NCBI GenBank assembly: GCA_028277945.1
Contig: JANQFH010000068.1
Coordinates: 248,001 to 312,000 of the forward strand
Length of the DNA: 64,000 nt
Direction of reading: 5' to 3'
From: Oligoflexia bacterium
GTDB lineage: Bacteria > Bdellovibrionota_G > JANQFH01
Every line of letters begins with the position of its first letter. Within the stretch, counting starts at the first letter, position 1. The notes beneath the pieces are model-generated. The model saw nothing but the letters and a program-made list of their open reading frames with translations, searched no databases and was not told the origin of the DNA. This document shows, one piece after another, positions 45,397 to 54,755 of this stretch. The translations under genes and the position numbers were made by a program.

Positions 45397-46576
45397 TCAG
45401 GCAAAACAGCTCATCGAGACTCAGCTCAAAGAGATCCACGCGGCTGGCTTGTATAAGGCTGAGCGTGTTATCCAAACACCTCAGGATGCTATCATTCGCA
45501 CCTCTGCGGGTGAGGTGATCAACTTCTGTGCCAACAACTACCTTGGTCTGGCAAACAACCCTGAGGTTGCCAAGGCGGCGATTGCCTGGTTGCAAGAGGG
45601 TGGTTATGGCATGAGTTCTGTGCGCTTTATCTGCGGCACACACGCTGTTCATAAACAGCTTGAGCACAAGGTGAGTGAGTTTCTCGGCACGGAAGATACC
45701 ATTCTCTATACCTCTTGCTTTGATGCCAATGGCGGGCTGTTTGAAGTGTTGCTCACCGATCAAGATGCGGTAATCTCAGATGAGCTCAACCACGCCTCCA
45801 TCATTGATGGTATCCGTCTCTGTAAGGCCAAGCGCTTTCGTTACAAAAATAGCGATATGAACGATCTTGAGGTCAAGCTGAAAGAGGCAAAGGATTGCCG
45901 TTTGCGTCTCATTGCTACGGATAGCGTCTTTAGCATGGATGGTTATATTGCCAAGCTCAAGGAGATCTGCGATTTGGCCGATAAGTACTCTGCCATGGTG
46001 ATGGTTGATGATTCACATGCCACCGGCTTTATGGGCGAACATGGTAGAGGTGGACCGGAAGTGTGTGGCGTGGAGGGACGTATTGATATGCTCACCTCCA
46101 CCTTTGGCAAAGCGCTTGGGGGTGCCTCAGGAGGTTTTACCACCGGCCATCAGCAGATTGTCGATATCTTGCGGCAGCGCTCGCGGCCCTACCTGTTCTC
46201 CAATGCCTTAGCGCCGATGATCGCTGCAGCCACCATCAAGGTGATCGATATGTTACAGCAGACCGGTGAGCTGCGTAAAAAGCTTATGCACAACACCACT
46301 ACCTTTCGTAAGGACATGGTAGAGGCCGGTTTTGAAATCAAACCAGGCACCCATCCGATTGTACCGGTGATGTTGGGCGAGGCCAAGCTGGCGCAGCAGA
46401 TGGCGGATGATTTGCTTAACGAGGGTATCTATGTCATCGGTTTTAGTTATCCCGTGGTACCTAAAGGCCAGGCGAGGATTCGCGTGCAGCTCTCTGCCGT
46501 GCATGAACAAGAACATCTCGATCGTGCCATTGCTGCCTTTACCACAGTTGGCAAGCGACATGGGGTGGTGTCGTGA
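45389..46576 (+). CDS. kbl: Glycine C-acetyltransferase (2-amino-3-ketobutyrate CoA ligase)
   Basis: A 395-residue PLP enzyme of the alpha-oxoamine synthase family. The PLP lysine lies in [13 protein letters not shown], with DDSHATGF before it. The start is a GTG at 45389, with GGAG 6 bases upstream, overlapping the tdh stop by 8 bp. The length and sequence match Kbl closely. Together with tdh it forms the threonine-to-glycine pathway. Confidence 0.93.
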   Translation: MFDQAKQLIETQLKEIHAAGLYKAERVIQTPQDAIIRTSAGEVINFCANNYLGLANNPEVAKAAIAWLQEGGYGMSSVRFICGTHAVHKQLEHKVSEFLGTEDTILYTSCFDANGGLFEVLLTDQDAVISDELNHASIIDGIRLCKAKRFRYKNSDMNDLEVKLKEAKDCRLRLIATDSVFSMDGYIAKLKEICDLADKYSAMVMVDDSHATGFMGEHGRGGPEVCGVEGRIDMLTSTFGKALGGASGGFTTGHQQIVDILRQRSRPYLFSNALAPMIAAATIKVIDMLQQTGELRKKLMHNTTTFRKDMVEAGFEIKPGTHPIVPVMLGEAKLAQQMADDLLNEGIYVIGFSYPVVPKGQARIRVQLSAVHEQEHLDRAIAAFTTVGKRHGVVS

Positions 46577-47871
46577 GCTTATATGCTGAGCAGATTCTCA
46601 AGATCGACACAGAGAACGCCTTCAAGATCGGTCCCTGCATTGCCGAAGTTGAGAAACAGGGTCGGCCAGTTATAAAGTGTAACCTCGGTGAGCCTGACTT
46701 TGATCTCTTCGATTACATCCGCACTGCCATCAAAGCGCAGATCGATCAGGGCAATACCCACTACTGTGATCCGCAAGGTGTCATCAACCTACGTCAGGCT
46801 GTAGCCAAACAGATGCAGACCATGCGCGGTCTTGATGTGAGCGCCGATCATGTGGTCATCTTTCCTGGTGGCAAGCCGCCGATATGGATGACCCAGCAGG
46901 CTTATCTTAACCCAGGCGATGAAGTCATCTACCCGTCTCCTGCCTTTCCTATTTATGAGTCGGTGATTCCGGTCTGTGGCGGTGTGCCCGTGCCCTTGCA
47001 TCTTAAAGAGGAGCAGGGTTTTAGCTTCACCGGTGAAGAGCTGGCCGGGTTGATCACGCCTAAAACCAAAATGATCTTTCTCAACTTCCCTTCCAATCCT
47101 ACCGGTGGTGTTGCCACCGAGACGCAACTGCAGAGCATCGCCGCAGTCATTCGCGATAAGTGTGATGAGAACGTGCGCGTTTTTTCTGATGAGATCTATG
47201 AGTACATTGTCTTTGATGATAAAAAGCACCTGAGCATTGCCTCGCTGCCGGAGATGCAGCAACGTACGATTGTCGTGAGCGGTACCAGCAAGACCTTTTC
47301 CTGGACAGGGGGGCGCATGGGTTGGGCCGTCTTTCCTACGGTGGAAGAGGCGAGGTTTTTTAAAAACCTCAACATCAATTTATTCTCCTGTGTACCGCCT
47401 TATAATCAAGAAGCCGCCGCCGTTGCCTTGAGTGCTCCGCAGCGTGAGGCAGCGGTTGCCAAGATGGTGCAAACCTTTCAGCAACGTCGTGACGTGGTTG
47501 TTGCCGGCCTTAATGCCATCGATGGCATCCACTGTGTCAATCCCTCTGGCGCCTTTTACGTCTTTCCCAATATTAGTGGCGTATGTGAGCGTATCGGTGC
47601 CATAGAAGCCTTTGCAAAGCTACCTGCAGAGATTCAAGCAAAGAGCAGTCCGAGTACGCTCTTCCAGCTCTTTGTGCTCTTCAAGCATCAGCTGGCCGCT
47701 ATGGATCGCAACTCTTTTGGTAGAATTGGCAGTGCAGGCCAACACTATCTAAGACTTTCCATTGCTACCGACCTTGACTCTCTTAAAGAAGGTTTAAATC
47801 GTTTGGCAACTGCTGCAGAAGATCGGCAGGGGTTTGCTGCGTTTATGCAAGAGGGTAGACACTTTTGTTAA
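46573..47871 (+). CDS. Class I/II PLP-dependent aminotransferase
   Basis: A 432-residue fold-type I aminotransferase. The PLP lysine is in [17 protein letters not shown], and NFPSNPTGG and [11 protein letters not shown] are the expected substrate and cofactor motifs. The overall pattern resembles aspartate aminotransferase family Ib enzymes, but specificity cannot be read from sequence alone. The GTG start overlaps the kbl stop (GTGA), so it belongs to the threonine operon. An insertion around residues 340-375 makes it slightly longer than usual. Confidence 0.85.
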   Translation: MSLYAEQILKIDTENAFKIGPCIAEVEKQGRPVIKCNLGEPDFDLFDYIRTAIKAQIDQGNTHYCDPQGVINLRQAVAKQMQTMRGLDVSADHVVIFPGGKPPIWMTQQAYLNPGDEVIYPSPAFPIYESVIPVCGGVPVPLHLKEEQGFSFTGEELAGLITPKTKMIFLNFPSNPTGGVATETQLQSIAAVIRDKCDENVRVFSDEIYEYIVFDDKKHLSIASLPEMQQRTIVVSGTSKTFSWTGGRMGWAVFPTVEEARFFKNLNINLFSCVPPYNQEAAAVALSAPQREAAVAKMVQTFQQRRDVVVAGLNAIDGIHCVNPSGAFYVFPNISGVCERIGAIEAFAKLPAEIQAKSSPSTLFQLFVLFKHQLAAMDRNSFGRIGSAGQHYLRLSIATDLDSLKEGLNRLATAAEDRQGFAAFMQEGRHFC

Positions 47872-47888
47872 TTTCGTGAGGGAATGCC

Positions 47889-48938
47889 ATGAACATCGCG
47901 CAAATTGAAGAGGTGCTTGGCGACGACCGCAAGCTGCTGGAACACGAGTGCAAGACTATTGCGCGTGCGCAGCTGCAGCTTCCGGGAGAAGATTTTATCG
48001 ATAGGGTTTGGTCAGACTCAGACCGTCCCATTGGTGTACTCAAGAACTTAAACTGGCTCTTTAACCATGGACGTCTGGCTGGAACTGGCTATCTCTCGAT
48101 ACTGCCAGTGGATCAAGGCATTGAACACTCAGCTGGAGCCTCCTTTGCTCCCAACCCGATCTACTTTGATCCAGACAACATCGTTAAACTGGCGATCGAA
48201 GGCGGCTGCAATGCCGTTGCTTCGACCTTTGGCGTCTTGGGCACAGTAGCACGCAAATACGCCTACCGCATTCCCTTTATTCTAAAGCTGAATCACAATG
48301 AGCTGCTTACTTATCCTAATAGCTATGATCAGGTTCTCTTTGGCAATGTCGACAAGGCGTTTGCCATGGGCGCTGCAGGCGTCGGCGCTACCATTTATTT
48401 TGGCTCAGAGCAGTCGCGGCGGCAGATTGTTGAGATCAGTGAGGCCTTCTCATATGCGCATGAGCTCGGCATGTTTACGGTGTTGTGGTGTTATCTGCGC
48501 AACCCAGCCTTTAAAAAAGATAAAGACTACCATGTGGCTGCCGATCTTACCGGTCAGGCCAACCACCTTGGGGTGACCATTGAGGCCGATATCATCAAAC
48601 AGAAGTTGCCACAGAACAACGGTGGCTTTAATGCCATTAAGTTTGGTAAGACCAGTGCCAAAGTCTATGAGGAGCTAAGCAGTGACCATCCCATTGACCT
48701 CACCCGCTACCAGGTAGCGAACTGCTACATGGGGCGCGTTGGTTTGATCAACTCTGGAGGTGCATCAGGCAAGAATGATCTACACGATGCCGTCAAAACC
48801 GCAGTGATCAACAAACGTGCCGGTGGCTGCGGTCTGATCTCAGGTCGCAAGGCATTTCAAAAGCCCATGTCTGAGGGAGTGGCCCTATTCAACGCCATCC
48901 AGGATGTCTATCTTGCCAAAGAAATCACCATCGCCTAG
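47889..48938 (+). CDS. fbaB: Class I fructose-bisphosphate aldolase (DhnA/FbaB type)
   Basis: A 349-residue TIM-barrel aldolase that splits fructose 1,6-bisphosphate using a Schiff-base lysine. The DhnA-type signatures [12 protein letters not shown] and LKLNHNELL are present, and AIKFGKT likely carries the active lysine. GAGGG lies 7 bases upstream of the ATG. It follows the aminotransferase gene by 17 bp and may be co-transcribed, linking glycolysis or gluconeogenesis to amino-acid use. Confidence 0.9.
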   Translation: MNIAQIEEVLGDDRKLLEHECKTIARAQLQLPGEDFIDRVWSDSDRPIGVLKNLNWLFNHGRLAGTGYLSILPVDQGIEHSAGASFAPNPIYFDPDNIVKLAIEGGCNAVASTFGVLGTVARKYAYRIPFILKLNHNELLTYPNSYDQVLFGNVDKAFAMGAAGVGATIYFGSEQSRRQIVEISEAFSYAHELGMFTVLWCYLRNPAFKKDKDYHVAADLTGQANHLGVTIEADIIKQKLPQNNGGFNAIKFGKTSAKVYEELSSDHPIDLTRYQVANCYMGRVGLINSGGASGKNDLHDAVKTAVINKRAGGCGLISGRKAFQKPMSEGVALFNAIQDVYLAKEITIA

Positions 48939-48979
48939 TCTAGCGTCTCATACATTTTTACCGAGTCTTTAGATTTGTT

Positions 48980-49163
48980 AGAGGCAACTGGATTATTTTG
49001 CGACGCTCCTACGCTCCACCAGCTCGATTTGTTTACGGTCGCTCCGTCGGGGGCCCCTCCGCTTAACCTCCCTGCGGTCGGTATCGCGGCCTCCCCTTGA
49101 CGTAGCTCCCGAACAAATCGGCTGGCTCCGCAATGTCGCTTGCAAAACAACCCAGTTGCCTCT
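48980..49163. repeat. Structured non-coding element A (184 bp imperfect palindrome)
   Basis: The ends pair over about 22 bases (48980-49001 with 49142-49163), with two mismatches. A second stem pairs 49019-49033 with 49112-49125 over 14 bp with one bulged base. The GC-rich centre can form further small hairpins. Both end mismatches are A opposite C on this strand, which become U-G wobble pairs in minus-strand RNA. No open frame is convincing. It occupies the first half of a 470-bp gap between fbaB and an outer-membrane gene. Confidence 0.75.
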
Positions 49164-49220
49164 CCCACTCAAAAGACTTCGGTAAAATAAGTGATTCGTT
49201 AGTCGAGCAACGTTCTGGAT

Positions 49221-49362
49221 ATGCTGTGTCAGGTTCTCTGACGAGGCGTCTCGGAGGCGGCGGCATCCATGCTGATAATAGACGCCGACGCCGAGAGCCG
49301 AGCAGCCCGAGGCGGCGAAACGCCGAGGGACTGCGTCCTCGGAAGAGAACCTGACACAGCAT
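49221..49362. repeat. Structured non-coding element B (142 bp, 19-bp terminal inverted repeats)
   Basis: Perfect 19-bp terminal arms (49221-49239 with 49344-49362) are followed inward by a symmetric GA/GA internal loop and CGAGG/CCTCG (49242-49246 with 49337-49341). Inside are two more hairpins: one closed by GGC-TCTCGG / CCGAGA-GCC (49245-49299) and one by GCAGCCC / GGG-A-CTGC with an inner CGGCG-AAA-CGCCG (49302-49334). The result is cloverleaf-like. No gene is seen in the remaining bases between elements A and B or up to 49408. Confidence 0.8.
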
Positions 49363-49408
49363 CCACAAAACGTGGAAAGAATTTATAAAATGTCTTGCAG
49401 ACGTGGCT

Positions 49409-49942
49409 CTAGAATAGATACTTGATCGTCACGACCTGCCAATCAAAGATGAAGTTCTCTGTGCCAATGTTGTTGCCAAAGTTAAACAGGAAGTTGGTTC
49501 CCAGTGCTACCCGTGAGTTAAAGAAGTAATCTGCACCTAAGCCAAAACCGGCAAGAAAGGTGGTGTCGGTATCACCGTTGTCCAAGACGGCAAAACCCAT
49601 CTGTGCTTGGCCGTAAGGTTTCACCTGGCGGAAGAAATCAGAGTTGGCATCAATATCCCAGGTGTACTTGCCGACGCCTTGTAGGGTCCACATAAAAAAA
49701 CTCTCGACGTTAAAATTCGTTAAGCCGCCAATGGAGAAATGCTGGTCAATAAAATAGTCTGCTTCAAAGGCAAAGAGAAACGGGACATCGCCGCCAAGAA
49801 TACCAAAACCCAGGCCAAAACTGCCCAGCGTATGGCCGCTGCGTTCAATTTCGGTGTAGTCAAAGAACTGTGCTGCTGCTGGTAGGGCTGCTGCAGCCCA
49901 CAGAAACATGCTAAGGACAAGTGTTCGCGCCGCTCGTTTCAT
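49409..49942 (-). CDS. Small outer-membrane beta-barrel protein
   Basis: A 177-residue protein with a signal peptide cleaved after AAAQ-like residues (about 1-25). The mature part alternates polar and hydrophobic residues with many Phe and Gly, in about eight strands (for example FGLGFGILG, GLGADYFFN and ALGTNFLFNF). It ends in IKYLF, with the terminal phenylalanine of outer-membrane barrels. It resembles the OmpA/OmpW-like eight-strand class, without a firm family call. Confidence 0.7.
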   Translation of the reverse strand: MKRAARTLVLSMFLWAAAALPAAAQFFDYTEIERSGHTLGSFGLGFGILGGDVPFLFAFEADYFIDQHFSIGGLTNFNVESFFMWTLQGVGKYTWDIDANSDFFRQVKPYGQAQMGFAVLDNGDTDTTFLAGFGLGADYFFNSRVALGTNFLFNFGNNIGTENFIFDWQVVTIKYLF

Positions 49943-50032
49943 TTTGCTTACCCCTCTACTCAGATATGCTGGTCAGGGTAAACAAGAAAGCCTAGGATTG
50001 CAAGCTTGTGTTGCATAGAGTAAGTATTGCGC

Positions 50033-50446
50033 ATGGCTTGTGTTCACAAGAGCTTTGTCGTGCAAACCAACGCACATAACGAAGTGATTGATATCACCCC
50101 CACAGTAGAGGATCTGCTGGCTACCAGTGGAGTGAAACAGGGTCAGTGTACGGTGTACACGCCGCACGCTACTGCCGCCATTACCATCAACGAGAATGCC
50201 GATCCCAATATCGGTGTCGATCTCATAGCGGCTTTAAAGAAGTGCGTTGTTGAGCACGACAATTGGCTGCATGACCGCATTGATAACAACGCCGCAGCCC
50301 ATATCAAGGCGGCGATCATTGGTCCCTCCGTTACCATACCGATCAACAAGGGCAAACTTACGCTGGGAACCTGGCAGAACCTCTTTCTCTGCGAATTTGA
50401 TGGCCCCCGCCAGAGACGCCAGGTGCTGGTGTCGATCCTTTCTTAA
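50033..50446 (+). CDS. yjbQ: YjbQ/UPF0047 family protein
   Basis: A 137-residue single-domain protein. The family motif YTPHATAAITINENADPNI is intact, and NWLHDRIDNNAAAHIKA and the closing GTWQNLFLCEFDGPRQRR are also typical. Members have weak thiamine-phosphate synthase activity, but the physiological role is not established. The ATG at 50033 is preferred to an in-frame TTG at 50027. It stands alone, divergent from the barrel gene. Confidence 0.9.
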   Translation: MACVHKSFVVQTNAHNEVIDITPTVEDLLATSGVKQGQCTVYTPHATAAITINENADPNIGVDLIAALKKCVVEHDNWLHDRIDNNAAAHIKAAIIGPSVTIPINKGKLTLGTWQNLFLCEFDGPRQRRQVLVSILS

Positions 50447-50535
50447 TGGCTAATACACTGTTACGAAAGAGCGTTTCTTTATACTTGACTCGACGCATTA
50501 TCTACGATAGTCTCTCTGGCAGTTTAGGGGGAATC

Positions 50536-51942
50536 ATGGCCGTGCCCCATAGATGCCGTCTGCCTGGTATCTTTCTGGTGCTGTTGTGTGCCAGCCTAAG
50601 CAGCCTCGTCCCAAATCCCGCCAAAGCCAACAATAATATTGCTCTTCTAAGGGGTCTAGAAATTGAAGCCAACCTCTTTAGAGAGGGGGATGATAGAGGC
50701 CTGTCCGTCGAAGTTTACCAGAATGGGTCAAACTGGCCCTTGGTAGAGCTGCGTCTCTTTAACCGCAAGCGACACAACCGGCCTTTTCAGGAAGACAGCT
50801 GGTACTGTGAACAACACCCTTCATTGGGTATGCAGTTTTTCCTTGGGACAAATGAGATCGTTAGTGCGCAGAAACAGTATGATCTAGATTACTTGATGGC
50901 GCTCCTTATTGAGCCCAACTATGATTTGCCGGACTCTGCTGAACTCAAGAAATCCGATGGCAAGCCAGCAGATCCTACGTTGTTGGCAGAACTGCGAGAC
51001 CATGTTCATGTGGAGAGGCCGGCGAAGGTGCGGCGTTATACACAAGCAAGCAAGAGCAGCCGGTACATGCGACTCTCTATTGCCGGGCAGCAGTTCATGG
51101 TAGGTTACCAGGTCACAAAAGAAAAGGATGTCTACAAGAAAGAACTGCGCTCGCTGCACATTGAAGATAAGCTCATCGATTTCACTGGTGAGGTTGGAGG
51201 TGATCCCATCGACGGCTGGGATGAGGGTGCTGTTGCCCATTATGTGGATCAGGTGCCAGAAGCACTGCAACTCAATACCTTGTTTGCAAGCCTTGATCAT
51301 CCCGATGCTCTCGATTGGTTGCCATGGTTTGGAATCATTAACAGCAGATACGGTAAAGATCATGAACGCTTCCAGATTCCAGCGTGGCTGCAGAGGGTGA
51401 ACGAAGAGACCGCGCGACTCACAAAAACAGATGGTACAGAGGTTGAGTTGAGTCGTCCGTGCCCCCTTTGGCCAGAAGAGCGACATGCTTTTAAGGTGAA
51501 GAATGATACCCATACGTTGCTGGTGATCTCGGCAAATGGCTCAGCTGATCAGAAACATGAGATTGCCTACGAATACTGGCCTAATGGCGAGGTACATAAA
51601 AAACAGCAAGGTATGATCTCTATAGAGGGTGACCTTCCAACGGGTGTCATGACTGCATATAGTTTTGACAGCGAAATTGAAAGAAGGACAAGCAAACCCC
51701 GACAGCGGCTTGTGTTTGGTTTTGCTGGTTTTCATTTTGATGTCCTCTACGGCTTCGATCGTCAAAATCGACGTTTTCCCATTGCCATTAAGATTGATCC
51801 CCGTGATGATCAGGTGGCCGCGCGAGTTAACTTTAACGCCTGGACTGATGGTGATCCCGGGAAAAGAATTCAATCAATCGAATCGCTTCCGGCATCGCCA
51901 AGCGAAGTCGGAGACGAAACGTTGGCACTGTCCGCTCCATAA
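50536..51942 (+). CDS. Exported protein of unknown function
   Basis: A 468-residue protein. The ATG at 50536 follows TTAGGGGGAATC and begins a signal peptide (about 1-31, cleavage near AKA). The mature protein is mixed alpha/beta with many charged residues. A short YEYWPNGEVHKKQQG stretch near residue 345 recalls YwqK/MORN-type repeats, but only once, so no family is assigned. Its last 73 bp overlap the 3' end of the convergent dehydrogenase gene. Confidence 0.6.
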   Translation: MAVPHRCRLPGIFLVLLCASLSSLVPNPAKANNNIALLRGLEIEANLFREGDDRGLSVEVYQNGSNWPLVELRLFNRKRHNRPFQEDSWYCEQHPSLGMQFFLGTNEIVSAQKQYDLDYLMALLIEPNYDLPDSAELKKSDGKPADPTLLAELRDHVHVERPAKVRRYTQASKSSRYMRLSIAGQQFMVGYQVTKEKDVYKKELRSLHIEDKLIDFTGEVGGDPIDGWDEGAVAHYVDQVPEALQLNTLFASLDHPDALDWLPWFGIINSRYGKDHERFQIPAWLQRVNEETARLTKTDGTEVELSRPCPLWPEERHAFKVKNDTHTLLVISANGSADQKHEIAYEYWPNGEVHKKQQGMISIEGDLPTGVMTAYSFDSEIERRTSKPRQRLVFGFAGFHFDVLYGFDRQNRRFPIAIKIDPRDDQVAARVNFNAWTDGDPGKRIQSIESLPASPSEVGDETLALSAP

Positions 51943-53069
51943 GCAATACGCCCGTAAGAAATACGATAGACGACACCCGCATAATCATCCGAGACCAACA
52001 ACGCTCCATCGGGCATTACCAACAGATCCACGGGTCGTCCCCACACACCATCAGGCTGCAACCAGCCAGAGGCAAAGACGCTATAGTTGAGAGCGCGATT
52101 CTGCTTTAGCGTTACCATAGTGACCCGGTAGCCGATGGGTCGAGAGCGATTCCACGAGCCGTGTTCGGCAATAAAGATCTGCTCGCGAAAGCGCTCCGGG
52201 AACATCTTGCCAGTGTAAAAGCGCATTCCCAAAGAAGCCACGTGCGGCCCGAGCTTCTGGGCGGGTGGGGTGAACTCTTTGCAGGCGCGTTTCTTGCCAA
52301 ACTTGGGATCGGCAAAATCGCCGCCATGGCAGTAGGGAAAACCAAAGTGCATACCCTGTTTGGGCGCATGGTTGAGCTCATCGGGTGGCAGATCATCTCC
52401 CAACCAGTCACGGCCATTGTCGGTAAACCAAAGCTCCTTGGTGCGTGGGTGCCAGGCAAAACCAACGCTGTTGCGCACTCCGTGCGCAAAAATTTGCAGG
52501 CCGCTACCATTGTGCTGCATGCGTAGGATGCTGGCAAAACGCTTGTCCTTACGCTCACACACATTACAAGGCGCACCTACGGGAACATAAAGCAGGCCGT
52601 CTGGACCAAAGGCGATGAACTTCCAACCGTGATGGGCCTTTTTAGGTAGGCTGTCCAGGACGACTTTGGGTTTAGGGGGATTGGCAAGTCTTTGCTCAAT
52701 ATTATCGTAGCGCAAAATGCGGTTAACTTCAGCCACGTAGAGTGCACCAGCGCGCAAGGCAACACCGTTGGGCAAGTTTAATCCGCGGGCAATCGTATAA
52801 ACTTTGTCCGCACGTTGATCCTGGTTGCTGTCAACCACGGCGTAAACCTTGCCCTTTGCGCGTGTGCCAACAAAGAGCGTGCCGTTTTTGCCCCGCGCAA
52901 GCGAGCGTGCTCCTGGAAGATCCTTGGCAAAGTAATCAATATGAAATCCCTTGGGTAGCTTTATCTTGTCAAGACCAGCTGGATTGTTTGCCGCCAACAG
53001 CAGCGTACCGTTAAAGAGAGCCTCGGTGATGATGACTAGCAGCAGTAGCTTAGTGCCGTGCGATCGCAT
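51870..53069 (-). CDS. Sorbosone/soluble glucose dehydrogenase-type PQQ enzyme
   Basis: A 399-residue exported beta-propeller protein with a signal peptide (about 1-28). The propeller motifs include ARSLARGKNGTLFVGTR, GLNLPNGVALR, HHGWKFIAFGPDGLLYVPVG and IAEHGSWNRS, typical of the L-sorbosone dehydrogenase (GDH/PQQ) family. PQQ use is inferred from the family; no pqq genes are in the window. The ATG at 53069 has AGGAG 8 bases upstream. The C-terminal tail after YRISYG overlaps the convergent gene. It closes the long minus-strand operon. Confidence 0.85.
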   Translation of the reverse strand: MRSHGTKLLLLVIITEALFNGTLLLAANNPAGLDKIKLPKGFHIDYFAKDLPGARSLARGKNGTLFVGTRAKGKVYAVVDSNQDQRADKVYTIARGLNLPNGVALRAGALYVAEVNRILRYDNIEQRLANPPKPKVVLDSLPKKAHHGWKFIAFGPDGLLYVPVGAPCNVCERKDKRFASILRMQHNGSGLQIFAHGVRNSVGFAWHPRTKELWFTDNGRDWLGDDLPPDELNHAPKQGMHFGFPYCHGGDFADPKFGKKRACKEFTPPAQKLGPHVASLGMRFYTGKMFPERFREQIFIAEHGSWNRSRPIGYRVTMVTLKQNRALNYSVFASGWLQPDGVWGRPVDLLVMPDGALLVSDDYAGVVYRISYGRIAYGADSANVSSPTSLGDAGSDSID

Positions 53070-53082
53070 TATCAACTCCTGT

Positions 53083-53805
53083 TTAGATACGGTCACGCAT
53101 GTAACCACAACACATATTGGCAGGTACGGCCACGTCTATTTTTAATGGTTCTTCAAGGTTGAGCTGGTCCATTATAGTTATGAACTCTTGCTTGCTCTTG
53201 CCTTTGCCAAGACGTGGGTTGTAGCGCTTTTCTTCACCAATCGTTGAGATCGTATAGCCGTTGTAATCGTGGGCAGGGTAGACGAGCGTCGCATCCGGTA
53301 GAGTAAAGAGCTTTTGCGTCACGCTCTCATACAAGGTTGCGGCATCGCCCTCTTGGAAATCCGTCCTGCCGGTGCCGCGGATAAACAACGCATCCCCGGT
53401 AAATGCCATACCGTCGACATAGTAGCTCATGCAGCCGTTGGTGTGTCCCGGGGTGGCTAGCGCTTTAATCTTGTAGCTACCGAGTTCTATGGTGTCACCA
53501 TCATTGAGCAACAGATCAGCACAATCAACCTCCGTTGCCTTACCGGCGACAATCTTGGCAGCAAAGTGTTCTTTGAGTTTTGCCGCACCGGTAATGTGAT
53601 CGGCGTGGATGTGGGTTTCCATAATATAGTGCAGTTGGATGTTCAGCTCTTCAATGCAGCGCCTGTCGCGTTCATACTTCTCTACGACAGGATCGATGAT
53701 GGCAGCAGCACAGCTCTCAGCGTCAATAAGGAGATAGGTGTAGGTAAAGGACTCGTTATCAAAGAGCTGCCGCACTCTAAGCGTTGGTTGGTGAGAAGGA
53801 GCCAT
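53083..53805 (-). CDS. Persulfide dioxygenase-like MBL protein (ETHE1 type)
   Basis: A 240-residue metallo-beta-lactamase-fold protein. The iron site THIHADH is at 64-70, with ATPGHTNGC and FTGDALFIRGTGRTDFQ downstream, which match ETHE1-like persulfide dioxygenases more closely than glyoxalase II. The probable reaction is oxidation of glutathione persulfide to sulfite. The GTG/ATG pair at 53808/53805 leaves the exact start ambiguous. It lies 13-15 bp from both neighbours in the operon. Confidence 0.85.
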   Translation of the reverse strand: MAPSHQPTLRVRQLFDNESFTYTYLLIDAESCAAAIIDPVVEKYERDRRCIEELNIQLHYIMETHIHADHITGAAKLKEHFAAKIVAGKATEVDCADLLLNDGDTIELGSYKIKALATPGHTNGCMSYYVDGMAFTGDALFIRGTGRTDFQEGDAATLYESVTQKLFTLPDATLVYPAHDYNGYTISTIGEEKRYNPRLGKGKSKQEFITIMDQLNLEEPLKIDVAVPANMCCGYMRDRI

Positions 53806-53820
53806 CACCCTGTTCCCTTA

Positions 53821-54750
53821 TCAATAACCCCGCTTTCGATCAACTAGGTTTAGCAGTGGCTCACCACGCTGAGAGCGCTGGTAGTTTTCAAAAACCTGGG
53901 CAGCGATGGCCTCTTGATCGCTGCGGCCGGCAATGTGAGGTGTTATGGTGATCTTTGGCTGTTCCCAGAAGGGATGGTCTGTGGGTAGGGGCTCTTGTTG
54001 AAAGACATCCAAACAGGCACCGCACAGTTGTCCTTGATCAAGTGCCGTGAGTAAATCCGCTTCGACTAGGTGTTCACCACGGCCAGCGTGAACGAGATAA
54101 ACTCCATGGGGGAGCTGCGCGAAAGTATCTCTATTGAGGATACCGCGGGTTTCCGGCGTAAGTGGCAGCAGGCAGATGAGGTAGTTTAATGGCTGCAAGA
54201 ACTCTGGCAACTGCTCGTTGCCATGAAAGCAGCGCACTCCATCGATCTGCTTTGCATTACTGCTCCAGCCATAAGTCCTGAAGCCAGAGAGACTGCAGAG
54301 CTGTGCAGCTCTGGTGCCGATTTTGCCTAATCCCATGATGCCGACGACAGTTTCGTGGGCTTTCCTTGTTTTGAGATAACGCCACTCTTGTCGCTGTTGA
54401 TGCTCACGGTAGAGTGGCAGGCTGCGGTAGTGGCTGAGCAGCACCGCTAGCGTATAGTGTGCGGTTTCGGCGACAAGGCGTTCATCGACACAGCGTACGA
54501 TCGGGATGTCAGGCGCAAGATCGGGGTCATTGATAATGTGATCCACACCAGCACCGTAAGAACAGATGAGCTTCAGGTTTGCATAGCATTTGAGAATGCC
54601 AGTAGGGTGGTTCCAAGAGAGAACACACTGGATATCCGCAACCTCACCATCGTCTGGCCAAATGCGAACATCGAGATTGTCGTCTAGGCTCTGCAGAACA
54701 GCGACGAGATTTCTTGGGTCAATCGCAGGCGCTGCAATGAGGATGGCCAT
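53821..54750 (-). CDS. ghrA: D-2-hydroxyacid dehydrogenase (glyoxylate/hydroxypyruvate reductase A-like)
   Basis: A 309-residue NAD(P)-dependent dehydrogenase. The Rossmann motif GLGKIG is at 140-145. Catalytic residues lie in HAGRGEHLVE (Arg), DVFQQEPLP (Glu) and ITPHIAG (His). The sequence and length fit GhrA, which reduces glyoxylate and hydroxypyruvate, but other 2-keto acids are possible. It begins 5 bp after the last binding-protein gene, so it belongs to the transport operon. Confidence 0.85.
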   Translation of the reverse strand: MAILIAAPAIDPRNLVAVLQSLDDNLDVRIWPDDGEVADIQCVLSWNHPTGILKCYANLKLICSYGAGVDHIINDPDLAPDIPIVRCVDERLVAETAHYTLAVLLSHYRSLPLYREHQQRQEWRYLKTRKAHETVVGIMGLGKIGTRAAQLCSLSGFRTYGWSSNAKQIDGVRCFHGNEQLPEFLQPLNYLICLLPLTPETRGILNRDTFAQLPHGVYLVHAGRGEHLVEADLLTALDQGQLCGACLDVFQQEPLPTDHPFWEQPKITITPHIAGRSDQEAIAAQVFENYQRSQRGEPLLNLVDRKRGY

Positions 54751-54755
54751 ACGGG

